Source: Photobacterium alginatilyticum (GTDB lineage Bacteria; Pseudomonadota; Gammaproteobacteria; Enterobacterales; Vibrionaceae). Taken from it: a stretch of 64,000 nucleotides of DNA. The notes under the pieces were generated by a model. It saw only the letters and a list, made by a program, of their open reading frames with translations, was not told the origin of the DNA and did not search any database. Positions 55,711 to 63,376 of the stretch are shown here, in pieces (position 1 is the stretch's first letter; each line of letters begins with the position of its first letter). The stretch lies in contig NZ_RSEJ01000009.1 in the NCBI RefSeq assembly GCF_009910675.1, positions 62,001-126,000 of the forward strand, in the 5' to 3' direction. The position numbers and the translations under genes were made by a program.

Positions 55711-55822
55711 TCATTCTCTCCCTGAATTTTGTTTTAAACATCTAAAATTTATAGACTATAAACATACACTACGCATATAAATTTTTGATGACGCTTCAGG
55801 AGGCAACCAACCTACCTCACTA

Positions 55823-56329
55823 TCATCTGCCATCATCAAGGCAGCTTTTTAGCGCAATCGTCCCTATGGCTACTGATATACATGTACCTCCAATGATCAT
55901 TATTAGTGCTTCCCAGAGAAAATACTCCATTACATACTGCCCGATAGATAGGTAATGTATTGCAACAACTCTGGCCAGGAAAAAACCAAGCACTGTAATA
56001 ATCAATGAATTAACCATTAGACAAAGTAATATCTCATTATCGTTTAACCCAATCACAACAAATGATTTAAATTCAGATGCATTATTTATAACTTTATTTA
56101 TGGCTATCCCCCAAGTGCACAATATAAATAGTAATATGACTAGAGCCTGACCCAATAGAGAGAGAGTATTGCTATATTCATAATATGCGGTTGAACCTGG
56201 TATATAATAACGGAAAATCAATAACAGCAAATAAAATATGCCAACAGATACTATCGAGAGCAAAGAAGAGCGCCAGTGATAAATTAGACAATTTTTCATC
56301 AATCTTAGCTGCAGGTTTAGACTCCCCAT
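55823..56329 (-). CDS. Minimal FtsX-like permease, 168 aa
   Basis: Four hydrophobic segments: SLLSIVSVGIFYLLLLIFRY, LGQALVILLFILCTWGIAI, NEILLCLMVNSLIITVLGFF and YFLWEALIMIIGGTCISVAI. The third section (NASEFKSFVVIGLNDNEILL) corresponds to the FtsX/LolC segment E-F-x-x-x-x-x-I-G. Typical MacB/LolC permeases are about 400 residues with a large periplasmic domain; here that domain is absent. Its start lies inside the ATPase gene end (13-bp overlap), so the two are coupled and form the transporter. Confidence 0.78.
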   Translation of the reverse strand: MGSLNLQLRLMKNCLIYHWRSSLLSIVSVGIFYLLLLIFRYYIPGSTAYYEYSNTLSLLGQALVILLFILCTWGIAINKVINNASEFKSFVVIGLNDNEILLCLMVNSLIITVLGFFLARVVAIHYLSIGQYVMEYFLWEALIMIIGGTCISVAIGTIALKSCLDDGR

Positions 56330-57048
56330 GGAAGCGCCTCAGAGACCTTGCTCCGCTGAATAGAGGCCAACGGCACATGCTCTACAATATTGCCATCATG
56401 TAAGTGTATGATGCGATCACAGCCAGAGGTCAACTCAGCGTCACATGTTGCGATCAGCACAGCACTTCCTGTTTCTTTTCCTATTTGATTGATTGAATCA
56501 ATCAGACTCGCAGCATCACTACTCTCTAGGTCAGCGACTGGCTCATCCGCAATAACCGCAGCAGGCCGATTAATAAAGGCTCTGGCAACCACAACCCTTC
56601 GCTTCAGTTCCACAGGCAATTGATCGGGCTTAAATCTTTTGTACTTTTCCAGATTTAACTTCAATATCATGTCCGAAACACGCGTACGGCGAAGCTCATC
56701 AGGAACATGATTGAGAATCAGTGGAAATTCAATGTTTTCAAACACAGTATAGGCTGCAACCAAACTAAACCCGGGATAGATTAATCCTATTTTTTCACGA
56801 CGAATATCGACAGAAAATTCAGGCGTTTTCGTAATTGCCTCACCATCTATAATCACTCGCCCTTTATAACTATTATCAAGCAGGCTGCAAATATTTAGCA
56901 ACGAACTTTTTCCCGAGCCTGATGGGCCCAACAAAGCGACAGTCTCACCTCGGTTAATTATGCCGTGAACCCCCTTCAGGGCCTTATGAGCCTTCTGGCC
57001 TGATAACTGATAATTCTTTTGTATTCTCTGAAACTCAATCACAATCAT
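56317..57048 (-). CDS. LolD/MacB-like ABC ATPase with degenerate catalytic motifs
   Basis: 243 residues in LolD/MacB arrangement. Walker A GPSGSGKS (41-48) and Walker B AVIADEP with Glu169 are intact. The Q-loop Gln is Pro (IGLIYPGFSL, Pro92). The signature LSGGQQQR is replaced by LPVELKRR (144-151), and the switch His is Cys (IATCDAEL, Cys202). It may bind ATP but should hydrolyse it poorly. ATG 57048 follows GAGGA. It heads an operon with the mini-permease and coiled-coil protein, downstream of a LytS/LytTR pair. Confidence 0.88.
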   Translation of the reverse strand: MIVIEFQRIQKNYQLSGQKAHKALKGVHGIINRGETVALLGPSGSGKSSLLNICSLLDNSYKGRVIIDGEAITKTPEFSVDIRREKIGLIYPGFSLVAAYTVFENIEFPLILNHVPDELRRTRVSDMILKLNLEKYKRFKPDQLPVELKRRVVVARAFINRPAAVIADEPVADLESSDAASLIDSINQIGKETGSAVLIATCDAELTSGCDRIIHLHDGNIVEHVPLASIQRSKVSEALPWGV

Positions 57049-57081
57049 TCCTCATAATAGAACTGAGTACAGAACACTAGT

Positions 57082-57112
57082 TTAACCTGCCCCCAGAAGG
57101 GGGCTCGGTTAA
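57082..57112 (-). promoter_or_regulatory. Strong hairpin in the ABC gene leader
   Basis: TTAACC-TG-GCCCCC (plus strand) pairs with GGGGGC-TC-GGTTAA about a 4-nt AGAA loop, so two 6-bp stems flank one 2x2 internal loop. It lies 34 bp before the ABC gene start on its transcript and has no T run, so it is a leader structure rather than a terminator. Confidence 0.7.
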
Positions 57113-57230
57113 GTGCCAACCAACATTATTTTTATTCATTACAGAGTGATAGTAACAAGCTGCTTCGTTATTCCTGCAACTCTTCAGCTATATTCTTTAG
57201 GCCGTCTCCGTATATGCTGATAGATTACCA

Positions 57231-57259
57231 ATTATATAGGTCTCGTAAACATCCATGCG
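57231..57259 (-). promoter_or_regulatory. Putative activator-dependent promoter of the ABC operon
   Basis: The minus strand has a perfect TATAAT (57231-57236). The -35 position, 17 nt upstream, reads about CGCATG, far from TTGACA, so an activator would be needed. The nearest 10-bp repeat begins at 57258, next to the -35 position. The predicted leader is about 175 nt. Confidence 0.5.
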
Positions 57260-57306
57260 ATAAATGGTTATTGAGTAGGATAAAAGGAAGATACCACGAT
57301 AAATGG
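57258..57306 (-). promoter_or_regulatory. Three phased 10-bp direct repeats, candidate LytTR binding sites
   Basis: On the plus strand: CGATAAATGG (57258-57267), GGATAAAAGG (57278-57287), CGATAAATGG (57297-57306). Spacing is 20 and 19 bp, about two helical turns. LytTR proteins typically bind paired 9-10 bp direct repeats about 21 bp apart upstream of -35, and a LytTR gene lies next door. Confidence 0.6.
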
Positions 57307-57499
57307 GAATCAGAGTGCATATATCATATTGCTATTTCCCAGATTTACTCTGACAGCACTGAGAACCTAAAACCGCCAACCGCAAGCAGATGAAGCCACT
57401 TAAACGATATCAATATGAACGATACGCCATTCTTTGCAACCTTGCCTATCCGACAACCTGCGATCATACCCTGTATGGGTTCCCTTCGGAGGGGCGAAA

Positions 57500-58294
57500 C
57501 TACATTTGCTTAAATAAGCCCTGGGCGTTTCGGCTCACCGCCAATTTCACATCGCCTGTCGACAAATGAACGTGCATTTTGCCAGTAAAATCTCGCTTTA
57601 CACGTTCTATTGCGTCTACCCGTACAATCGTCGCTCTGTGGATTTGCCAAAAAAGATCTGGATCAAGTTGTTTAATGAGTTCTTTGAGCGGAGTACGAAT
57701 GAGATACTCGCCATACCGTGTATAAACACTGACATACTTATCTTCAGCTTGTAGATAGTTCACATCATCAACAGGAACCAGACAAATATCATCCCCTTTA
57801 CTGGCTTTAATCCACCGTAAATAACTGTTAGCCGGAGACTGAATTTTCGCAACCAGTCGCTCAATCGCTTCAACTGAATTTGAATCGGTCCGGTTTTGCT
57901 CCGCCCGTACGGAAAACAAATAAGATCTGATTCGTTCACAAGTCTTTAGCAGACGTTTTTCGGTAATTGGTTTGAGCAAGTAGTCAAAAGCATGTTCATC
58001 AAAGGCTTGAATGGCGTACTCGTCGTAGGCCGTAATGAAAATAATCAAAGGAATTGGATCGGTCCCGTTTAGTGCCTTGGCTACAGAGATACCATCAAGT
58101 CCCGGCATCCGAATATCTAAAAACACAACGTCCGGTCTTTTTTGCTTTATGCTCTCTAACGCTGACTTACCATCCGCTTCACTGGCGACAATATCAAGCT
58201 GGGGAAACGCCTCAGAAAGGGAACGATTTAAGTGGTGTCGCAGTAATGGTTCATCATCAGCAATGACAGCCGTGATCGTTTTCAAGTCTGTCAT
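57500..58294 (-). CDS. LytTR-family response regulator
   Basis: 264 residues. The receiver domain (about 8-125) has the acidic pair DDEP, phospho-acceptor Asp in VVFLDIRMPGLDG, IIFITAYDEYAIQAF and LLKPITEKRL. The C-terminal LytTR DNA-binding domain (about 160-260) has VDDVNYLQAEDKYVSVYTRY, RTPLKELIKQL and FWQIHRATIVRVDAIERVKR. It overlaps the kinase gene (TAATG) and presumably controls the adjacent ABC operon through the repeats at 57258-57306. Confidence 0.94.
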   Translation of the reverse strand: MTDLKTITAVIADDEPLLRHHLNRSLSEAFPQLDIVASEADGKSALESIKQKRPDVVFLDIRMPGLDGISVAKALNGTDPIPLIIFITAYDEYAIQAFDEHAFDYLLKPITEKRLLKTCERIRSYLFSVRAEQNRTDSNSVEAIERLVAKIQSPANSYLRWIKASKGDDICLVPVDDVNYLQAEDKYVSVYTRYGEYLIRTPLKELIKQLDPDLFWQIHRATIVRVDAIERVKRDFTGKMHVHLSTGDVKLAVSRNAQGLFKQM

Positions 58295-59316
58295 TATATG
58301 TATTCCCCCGGGATTAATTCGATTTTGGTTATTACTCCTCCCGTATCTGGTGACGTAACCGACAGAAAGGATTGATCCCCATACAAAGCAATCAACCGCT
58401 GGCGAATATTATCCAAACTCACTCCGTTTCCCTTATGCAAGGATTTACCATCAAGCCCTACACCGGTATCTTTAATTTCTACTCTTACTCTTCCATTTAG
58501 AGATGTCAGGTGAACCATAACCTCTCCCCCTTCCTTACAAGGTTCAATCCCGTGGTACACCGCATTTTCAACCAGCGGCTGCAACATGTGAGGCGGTATA
58601 TTCCATCGTTTATTTACGCTTTTATCAACAATGAGCTGATAAGTTAACCGCTCCCCTAGGCGTATTGATTGAATCCCCAAATACGCATCAAGTAGATCGA
58701 TTTCATCTTCCAGCATTATCGATTCTTGACGGCTTTTCTTTAAGCAGACCCTCAATAGATCCGTCAGGCGCTCAAGCAACATATTGGCTTTCTTTGCATC
58801 TGAATCGATCAAAACTTGCAGATTTGCTAACGTATTGAACAAAAAGTGAGGCTCAATTTGGCTTTGAAGAACTTGTAGCTGGCTAATAACCAGCGCTTTC
58901 TCATGCTCTACCTGAAGTAATTTGGCCTGTTTCAGCTCGGACTCGTATCTCAGTGCCTTTTCGCGATTATGGAAGAAATAATAGATTAGGGTTGAAAAAA
59001 ACAGGGCTGCACTTAGCAAGCTAAAAAGTTGCCAGAGATCACTTTCGTACGGCGTCCAGGCCGACCAGAGCATGGCATGTAATGTTCCGAAAATAACAGT
59101 ACCACTAACGACAACAAGAAAGTGAGCATAAGACTGCCACGACGGCCAATAATTTCTTAGAAGCAGACTGATTAAATTACAACCCCCACCATAACCAAGC
59201 ACAATGATTAACTGGCGGCTAAACTCACCGCCTCGGGCAAGGTAGGTGACAAACGCAATACCAATACACAGTAATATACTGATATAGATGTCACTTATAG
59301 GGTTATTAAGCCTCAT
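58294..59316 (-). CDS. LytS/YehU-type sensor histidine kinase
   Basis: 340 residues. Four hydrophobic segments in the first 125 residues (DIYISILLCIGIAFVTYLA, LIIVLGYGGGCNLISLLL, FLVVVSGTVIFGTLHAML, LWQLFSLLSAALFFSTLIYY) form the membrane sensor. A short coiled linker precedes the His_kinase domain QSQIEPHFLFNTLANLQVLI (His near residue 158) and the ATPase domain (HMLQPLVENAVYHGIEP, VEIKDTGVGLDG, GVSLDNIRQRL). No separate extracytoplasmic domain, so the ligand is probably sensed in the membrane. Upstream and coupled to the regulator. Confidence 0.93.
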   Translation of the reverse strand: MRLNNPISDIYISILLCIGIAFVTYLARGGEFSRQLIIVLGYGGGCNLISLLLRNYWPSWQSYAHFLVVVSGTVIFGTLHAMLWSAWTPYESDLWQLFSLLSAALFFSTLIYYFFHNREKALRYESELKQAKLLQVEHEKALVISQLQVLQSQIEPHFLFNTLANLQVLIDSDAKKANMLLERLTDLLRVCLKKSRQESIMLEDEIDLLDAYLGIQSIRLGERLTYQLIVDKSVNKRWNIPPHMLQPLVENAVYHGIEPCKEGGEVMVHLTSLNGRVRVEIKDTGVGLDGKSLHKGNGVSLDNIRQRLIALYGDQSFLSVTSPDTGGVITKIELIPGEYI

Positions 59317-59552
59317 AGCACTCTATAGTACATTTCAAACATAATTGGCTATTAAACAGCATGTACATCAGGTGGCGTATTGGTTAAAAACCATTTTGCG
59401 ACCTAGTAGACAATAATGTCAAAAGTCCCCAATAAAGTTACATCTCCCCCTGCTCTCTCTTCAATATTCAAAGCCCAAATTGGTGGTTTAGCTCAGGAAG
59501 GCTGGTTGATATAATTCACGTAATCTCATATCGAAAGCGTAGATAATTCAGC

Positions 59553-60281
59553 ATGTCAGAACATCACTCTTATTTTAACGATCTCATCCATTCTCGGCGC
59601 TCTGTCAGAAAGTATGACCAGGACTCTGAGTTTGATCATGATGCCGTCGCTCGGTCACTTGAATTAGCCACACTCTCCCCAAACAGTTCTAACATGCAGT
59701 TATGGGAATTCCACCGTGTGATCAGTGATAATGAGCGCCATCAACTGGCCCATATCTGCATGGGACAAAACGCGGCCAAAACAGCGAATGAACTCGTTGC
59801 CTTTGTTATCACTCCCTATAAATGGGAATCTCGTGCAGAAATGAATGCGGCGCAAATCCGCCAAGCATTCGACGGACGCGAAGACGCAACAGCCAAACGA
59901 GCTTTAAAGTACTATGAGAAGCTCATCCCCTTTGTTTATCGCAACGACCAATTAGGCTTAATGGGTGTTGGCAGAAAGTTCCTTAGCTATTGCCTCGGCC
60001 TTAAAAAGCCTATGGTACGAGAAGTCAGCAAAAGCGATCTACGAGTCTGCCTCCACAAAAGCAGCTCTCTGGCAGCCATGACTTTCATGATGGCAATGCG
60101 GGCCGAAGGTTATGATACCTGCCCGATGGAAGGGTTTGACTCCAAGCGAGCCAAGAAACTTCTTGGTTTACCCAAAGAAGCTGAAATTACTATGATTGTC
60201 AGTTGCGGTAGACGGACAGAAGAAGGGATCTATAGCGAACGACATCGCGTACCTAATCAAGATATCATTATAAGTCATTAA
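59553..60281 (+). CDS. Nitroreductase-family protein
   Basis: 242 residues. HSRRSVRKYDQDSEFDHDAV and LATLSPNSSNMQLWEFHRVI are the FMN-binding nitroreductase marks. KSSSLAAMTFMMAMRAEGYD and CPMEGFDSKRAKKLLGLPKE near the C-terminus are also typical. It would reduce nitro or quinone compounds with NAD(P)H. A long insert (about 85-150) is present. A C-terminal hairpin follows (60303-60340) before the next gene. Confidence 0.9.
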   Translation: MSEHHSYFNDLIHSRRSVRKYDQDSEFDHDAVARSLELATLSPNSSNMQLWEFHRVISDNERHQLAHICMGQNAAKTANELVAFVITPYKWESRAEMNAAQIRQAFDGREDATAKRALKYYEKLIPFVYRNDQLGLMGVGRKFLSYCLGLKKPMVREVSKSDLRVCLHKSSSLAAMTFMMAMRAEGYDTCPMEGFDSKRAKKLLGLPKEAEITMIVSCGRRTEEGIYSERHRVPNQDIIISH

Positions 60282-60363
60282 TTAACCAATTAACCTTCTT
60301 CACCATACCTTATCAAACACAATTGCGGTAAGGTGTGGGAACCACTACTCAAGAATAGATGAT

Positions 60364-60882
60364 ATGCCTTCACAGATTGAACAACTCATCAATGCAAAAA
60401 ATGCCTGGATGGCTAGACACATAACCGAGGCAGAATTCCCAACGCCGTTAAGCAAGCAAGGGCTTGCTCTCTATCAGCAGCAACAACAGTCTAGCCAACA
60501 GATATCATCTATTCCCGATACCCCTGAACCGGCGCTCACCATCTACCCCGTTGACTGTCACCCACTGACAATTCGCTATGCGCTAATATTATCCAGTAAA
60601 TGGCAAGATGAGGCCGAAAAAGAAGCTGTTGTCGAATTTTTGACCCAAATGATGTTTGATGATGAATCACCTGCGCAACTGTTTGTCGGATTCTATAAAG
60701 GCAAACCTGCGGCCTGCGGCCTGCTTTACCACACTAATTATGACCTGTCGCTGGTATCAGATATATACGCACTGCCGCTTGCCAATCAGCAAGCTTTAAT
60801 TGAAGAAATGGAAAACCGCTTACTTGCGAAAGCCGGCTCTGATAATAATCGCACACTAGTCATTAGCAGAAGCTCGCTTTAG
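60364..60882 (+). CDS. Hypothetical protein, weakly GNAT-like
   Basis: 172 residues, soluble. A Gln-rich stretch (LYQQQQQSSQQ) near residue 40 is followed by TIYPVDCHPLTIRYALILSS and a C-terminal portion (QLFVGFYKGKPAACGLLYHT, LVSDIYALPLANQQALIEEM) whose strand order recalls a GNAT core without the R/Q-x-x-G-x-G/A loop. Family not assigned. ATG 60364 has only a weak ribosome site. Confidence 0.65.
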   Translation: MPSQIEQLINAKNAWMARHITEAEFPTPLSKQGLALYQQQQQSSQQISSIPDTPEPALTIYPVDCHPLTIRYALILSSKWQDEAEKEAVVEFLTQMMFDDESPAQLFVGFYKGKPAACGLLYHTNYDLSLVSDIYALPLANQQALIEEMENRLLAKAGSDNNRTLVISRSSL

Positions 60883-60923
60883 GTTATACGAACACCTAAG
60901 ATCAATATCACCTTCATTCTTCA

Positions 60924-60965
60924 GGAAAATACCAGAAAACGATATATTTTCTTTGGGTATTTTCC
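60924..60965. repeat. Long AT-rich hairpin upstream of the H-NOX gene
   Basis: GGAAAATACC (60924-60933) pairs perfectly with GGTATTTTCC (60956-60965), and within it AGAAAA pairs with TTTTCT. The stem is about 16 bp with a small bulge. Too far from a T run to be a clear terminator; it lies 125 bp before hnoX. Confidence 0.6.
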
Positions 60966-61089
60966 AGAGGTTGATTGCTCTCTCCATTGCTTTTTTAGCA
61001 TGTTTTCCGTCACATTCCTTCAATGAACTTTGACGCTCCATATTTCGCTTACCATAATGGATCATAGATGTTGCGAAATAGGTAAGAAT

Positions 61090-61629
61090 ATGAAAGGAAT
61101 CATCTTTACTGAGTTTTTAGACATTATCGAAGAGAGTTTTGGACTCGAGGTTTGTCAACAGATGCTTGATGAAGCCGCCGATACTGGAAGTTATACTGCC
61201 GTCGGTAGCTATGACCACCGGGCGCTTGTAAAACTCATTACTACATTAAGTAAGCTTACGGGCGTTAAAGCAGAGTCCCTCCAGGAAGTGTACGGCGAGG
61301 CCGTTTTCGTTCGCTTGCTGGAAACTCTGCCAGCAATGGCAGATCGCCAACAAGATACATTTAGTTTCATCAGAAAAGTCGAAGATCATATCCATACAGA
61401 AGTCAAAAAGCTCTACCCGGATGCTACTCCGCCCCAGTTTGAATTTATATCAGAAACTGAAAGCCACATGGTCATGGACTATAAATCCGCACGATGCATG
61501 TCACATGTCTGTCTGGGACTTATCAAAGGCTGTGCAAAGCATTTTGACCAGACCGTTTACATCATGATGGAGCCACTGAATAAAAAAGAAAGTCACGTCC
61601 GGTTCAACCTTGAGTTAATTGTGGAGTGA
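61090..61629 (+). CDS. hnoX: H-NOX heme-nitric oxide sensor
   Basis: 179 residues from ATG 61090, which has AGGTAAG upstream; a frame from 61030 would add 20 unrelated residues. The proximal heme ligand is His102 in DHIHTEVKKLYPD. Y131-x-S133-x-R135 (YKSAR) is the invariant heme-propionate motif, at exactly the family positions. The distal pocket has no clear Tyr, as in NO-selective bacterial H-NOX. It binds NO on ferrous heme and controls the partner kinase encoded immediately downstream. Confidence 0.96.
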   Translation: MKGIIFTEFLDIIEESFGLEVCQQMLDEAADTGSYTAVGSYDHRALVKLITTLSKLTGVKAESLQEVYGEAVFVRLLETLPAMADRQQDTFSFIRKVEDHIHTEVKKLYPDATPPQFEFISETESHMVMDYKSARCMSHVCLGLIKGCAKHFDQTVYIMMEPLNKKESHVRFNLELIVE

Positions 61630-61631
61630 AC

Positions 61632-63353
61632 ATGGATCACAGCCAGCATATTGCGTTACTGCATAAAAAGCTTCAACGCGAAAAGCTCGCTCGCAAGGAG
61701 GCAGAAAAACTACTGGAGGTTAAAAGTCATGAGCTTTACTCTGCCAAAAAGCTCATTGAACAGTCTGTTGAAAAACTAAAGGCGAAAGCTGAAGTTGACT
61801 CAGAGCTGCTAGCCTATCAGGCGAAAATGGAAACCATGCTTTTGGAGTATGGTCGCCTGTTCCTCATTCAGTCTCCCAGCAAAACCATTATTCAGAAACT
61901 GGCAGATAGTTTAGTCGATAGCCTCTCGGTAACTGCCTGCCATATTGAAGTTAGTTGTGAACCCGATATAGGAATAAACGACAGCTTTATCTCAGGCCGA
62001 CGTCAGGTGTGGCAGCCTCCCGCTTTATTAAAAAACACTAACACGTATTGGGATAGCACGGAGGGCATTCTATGGATATCAATGAGTACTCCCCCGGCAA
62101 TTGATGGCTTTTTTGCTATTCGAATTCGGGCAACAGGTGTTTGGCTTCAGACGCTTAAGAAGCACATGGCCTTATTTAGTGAAATGCTCCGCTCATCGAT
62201 AGGTCGACAGCTAAACTACGAAGAAGCTATTTCGGCTAGACAGCGAGCAGAAGCCTCTGAACAAGCCACACGTGACTTTCTGGCGATGATAAATCATGAA
62301 CTCAGAACGCCGCTGAATGGCGTCTTGGGCTCAGCAGAGCTGTTAGAAGATACCGAGCTCACTAAACACCAGCATAAGCTCTTAAACACCCTGAACCATT
62401 CTGGTGAACTCTTACGGGCTATCATTAACGACTTATTGGATTACAGCAAGATCAATGCCGGAATGCTGGAGTTATCAGAAAAACCCTTTAACTGTCATAA
62501 CATGACAAAAAAGATCGATGATATTTTCCAACTTCGCGCATCAGAAAAACAGCTCCAACTATCGGTAACATGTAGCCGCTCAGTACCAAGCTCACTCATT
62601 GGTGATGAGGACAGAATCAAACAGATCTGCGTGAACCTAATTGGTAATGCCATCAAGTTTACATCTCAGGGGCATGTCACTGCTCTCGTTGACTGGCAGG
62701 CAGAGCACTTAGTCCTTACTGTTACCGATACTGGCTGCGGTATCTCTCCTGAACAACAACATAAGCTATTTAAACCTTTTAGTCAGGTCGATATCTCCAG
62801 CAAACGTACCCATGAAGGGACAGGACTAGGACTCGCTATCTGCAAGAAACTTGCCGTTCAAATGCAAGGCAAGATAACTGTCGATAGTCAAGCCGGAAAA
62901 GGGGCAACCTTCACCGTCGCTCTCCCCTTATCTATCCATCATTCACCGATGGAGCAAGCCCCGACAAACAGCAAAGAACACAGGCAAATTGATGAGCTTA
63001 AAGTGCTGGTGGTTGAAGACCTCAAAACCAACCAGATGTTAATCAAGCTGATGTTAAGCAAACTCGGCCTTGTTCCAACAGTCGTTGATAATGGCCAGCA
63101 AGCGCTCGATATTTTAAGTGACCATTCTTTTGATGTGATTTTGATGGATTGCAGAATGCCGATTATGGATGGGTACTGCGCAACCAAGAAGCTGCGCGAG
63201 CATGGTTACCGGAAGCCAATACTTGCTTTAACTGCCGGGACGACAACAGCCGAACGCCAAGAGTGCATTGATGCCGGCATGGACGATATCCTCTGCAAGC
63301 CATACCAATCCAAAGAGCTAAAAGAAATGCTTGAAAGGTGGGGAGCGCACTAG
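61632..63353 (+). CDS. H-NOX-associated hybrid sensor histidine kinase
   Basis: About 573 residues from ATG 61632, 2 bp after the hnoX stop; GTGGAG of the hnoX end is its ribosome site. An N-terminal coiled coil (about 1-70) and a cytoplasmic sensor-like domain (75-200) precede HisKA (FLAMINHELRTPLNGVLGSA, His near 229) and the ATPase domain (NLIGNAIKFTSQG, DTGCGISPEQQ, GTGLGLAICKKL). The receiver domain has VILMDCRMPIMDG. No membrane segments. It resembles the H-NOX-controlled kinase (HqsK) of Vibrio harveyi, which feeds LuxU. NO would then be sensed and relayed to quorum sensing. Confidence 0.93.
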   Translation: MDHSQHIALLHKKLQREKLARKEAEKLLEVKSHELYSAKKLIEQSVEKLKAKAEVDSELLAYQAKMETMLLEYGRLFLIQSPSKTIIQKLADSLVDSLSVTACHIEVSCEPDIGINDSFISGRRQVWQPPALLKNTNTYWDSTEGILWISMSTPPAIDGFFAIRIRATGVWLQTLKKHMALFSEMLRSSIGRQLNYEEAISARQRAEASEQATRDFLAMINHELRTPLNGVLGSAELLEDTELTKHQHKLLNTLNHSGELLRAIINDLLDYSKINAGMLELSEKPFNCHNMTKKIDDIFQLRASEKQLQLSVTCSRSVPSSLIGDEDRIKQICVNLIGNAIKFTSQGHVTALVDWQAEHLVLTVTDTGCGISPEQQHKLFKPFSQVDISSKRTHEGTGLGLAICKKLAVQMQGKITVDSQAGKGATFTVALPLSIHHSPMEQAPTNSKEHRQIDELKVLVVEDLKTNQMLIKLMLSKLGLVPTVVDNGQQALDILSDHSFDVILMDCRMPIMDGYCATKKLREHGYRKPILALTAGTTTAERQECIDAGMDDILCKPYQSKELKEMLERWGAH

Positions 63354-63371
63354 CTCTCCACCTTTTCGTCT
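63334..63371. terminator. Bidirectional terminator between kinase and aminotransferase genes
   Basis: AAAGGTGGGGAGC and GCTCTCCACCTTT form a 13-position stem with one mismatch, followed by TC and T-rich bases on the plus strand. The arm overlaps the kinase stop codon. Confidence 0.85.
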
Positions 63372-63376
63372 ATACC

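Larger units (their letters stand above)
57113..57499. other. Regulatory intergenic region between response regulator and ABC operon
   Basis: About 390 bases without a gene. It holds the direct-repeat array at 57258-57306, the promoter at 57231, and a weak GC hairpin (57485-57497) shortly after the response-regulator stop. Confidence 0.6.

Noticed and set aside
60303-60340. Hairpin CCATACCTTA/TAAGGTGTGG after the nitroreductase gene as terminator.
   Set aside because: No T run follows and the loop is long; evidence too weak to list as a terminator.
60856-61065. Minus-strand frame of 69 codons antisense to the end of the small unknown gene.
   Set aside because: Overlaps the coding end and the hairpin; no ribosome site.
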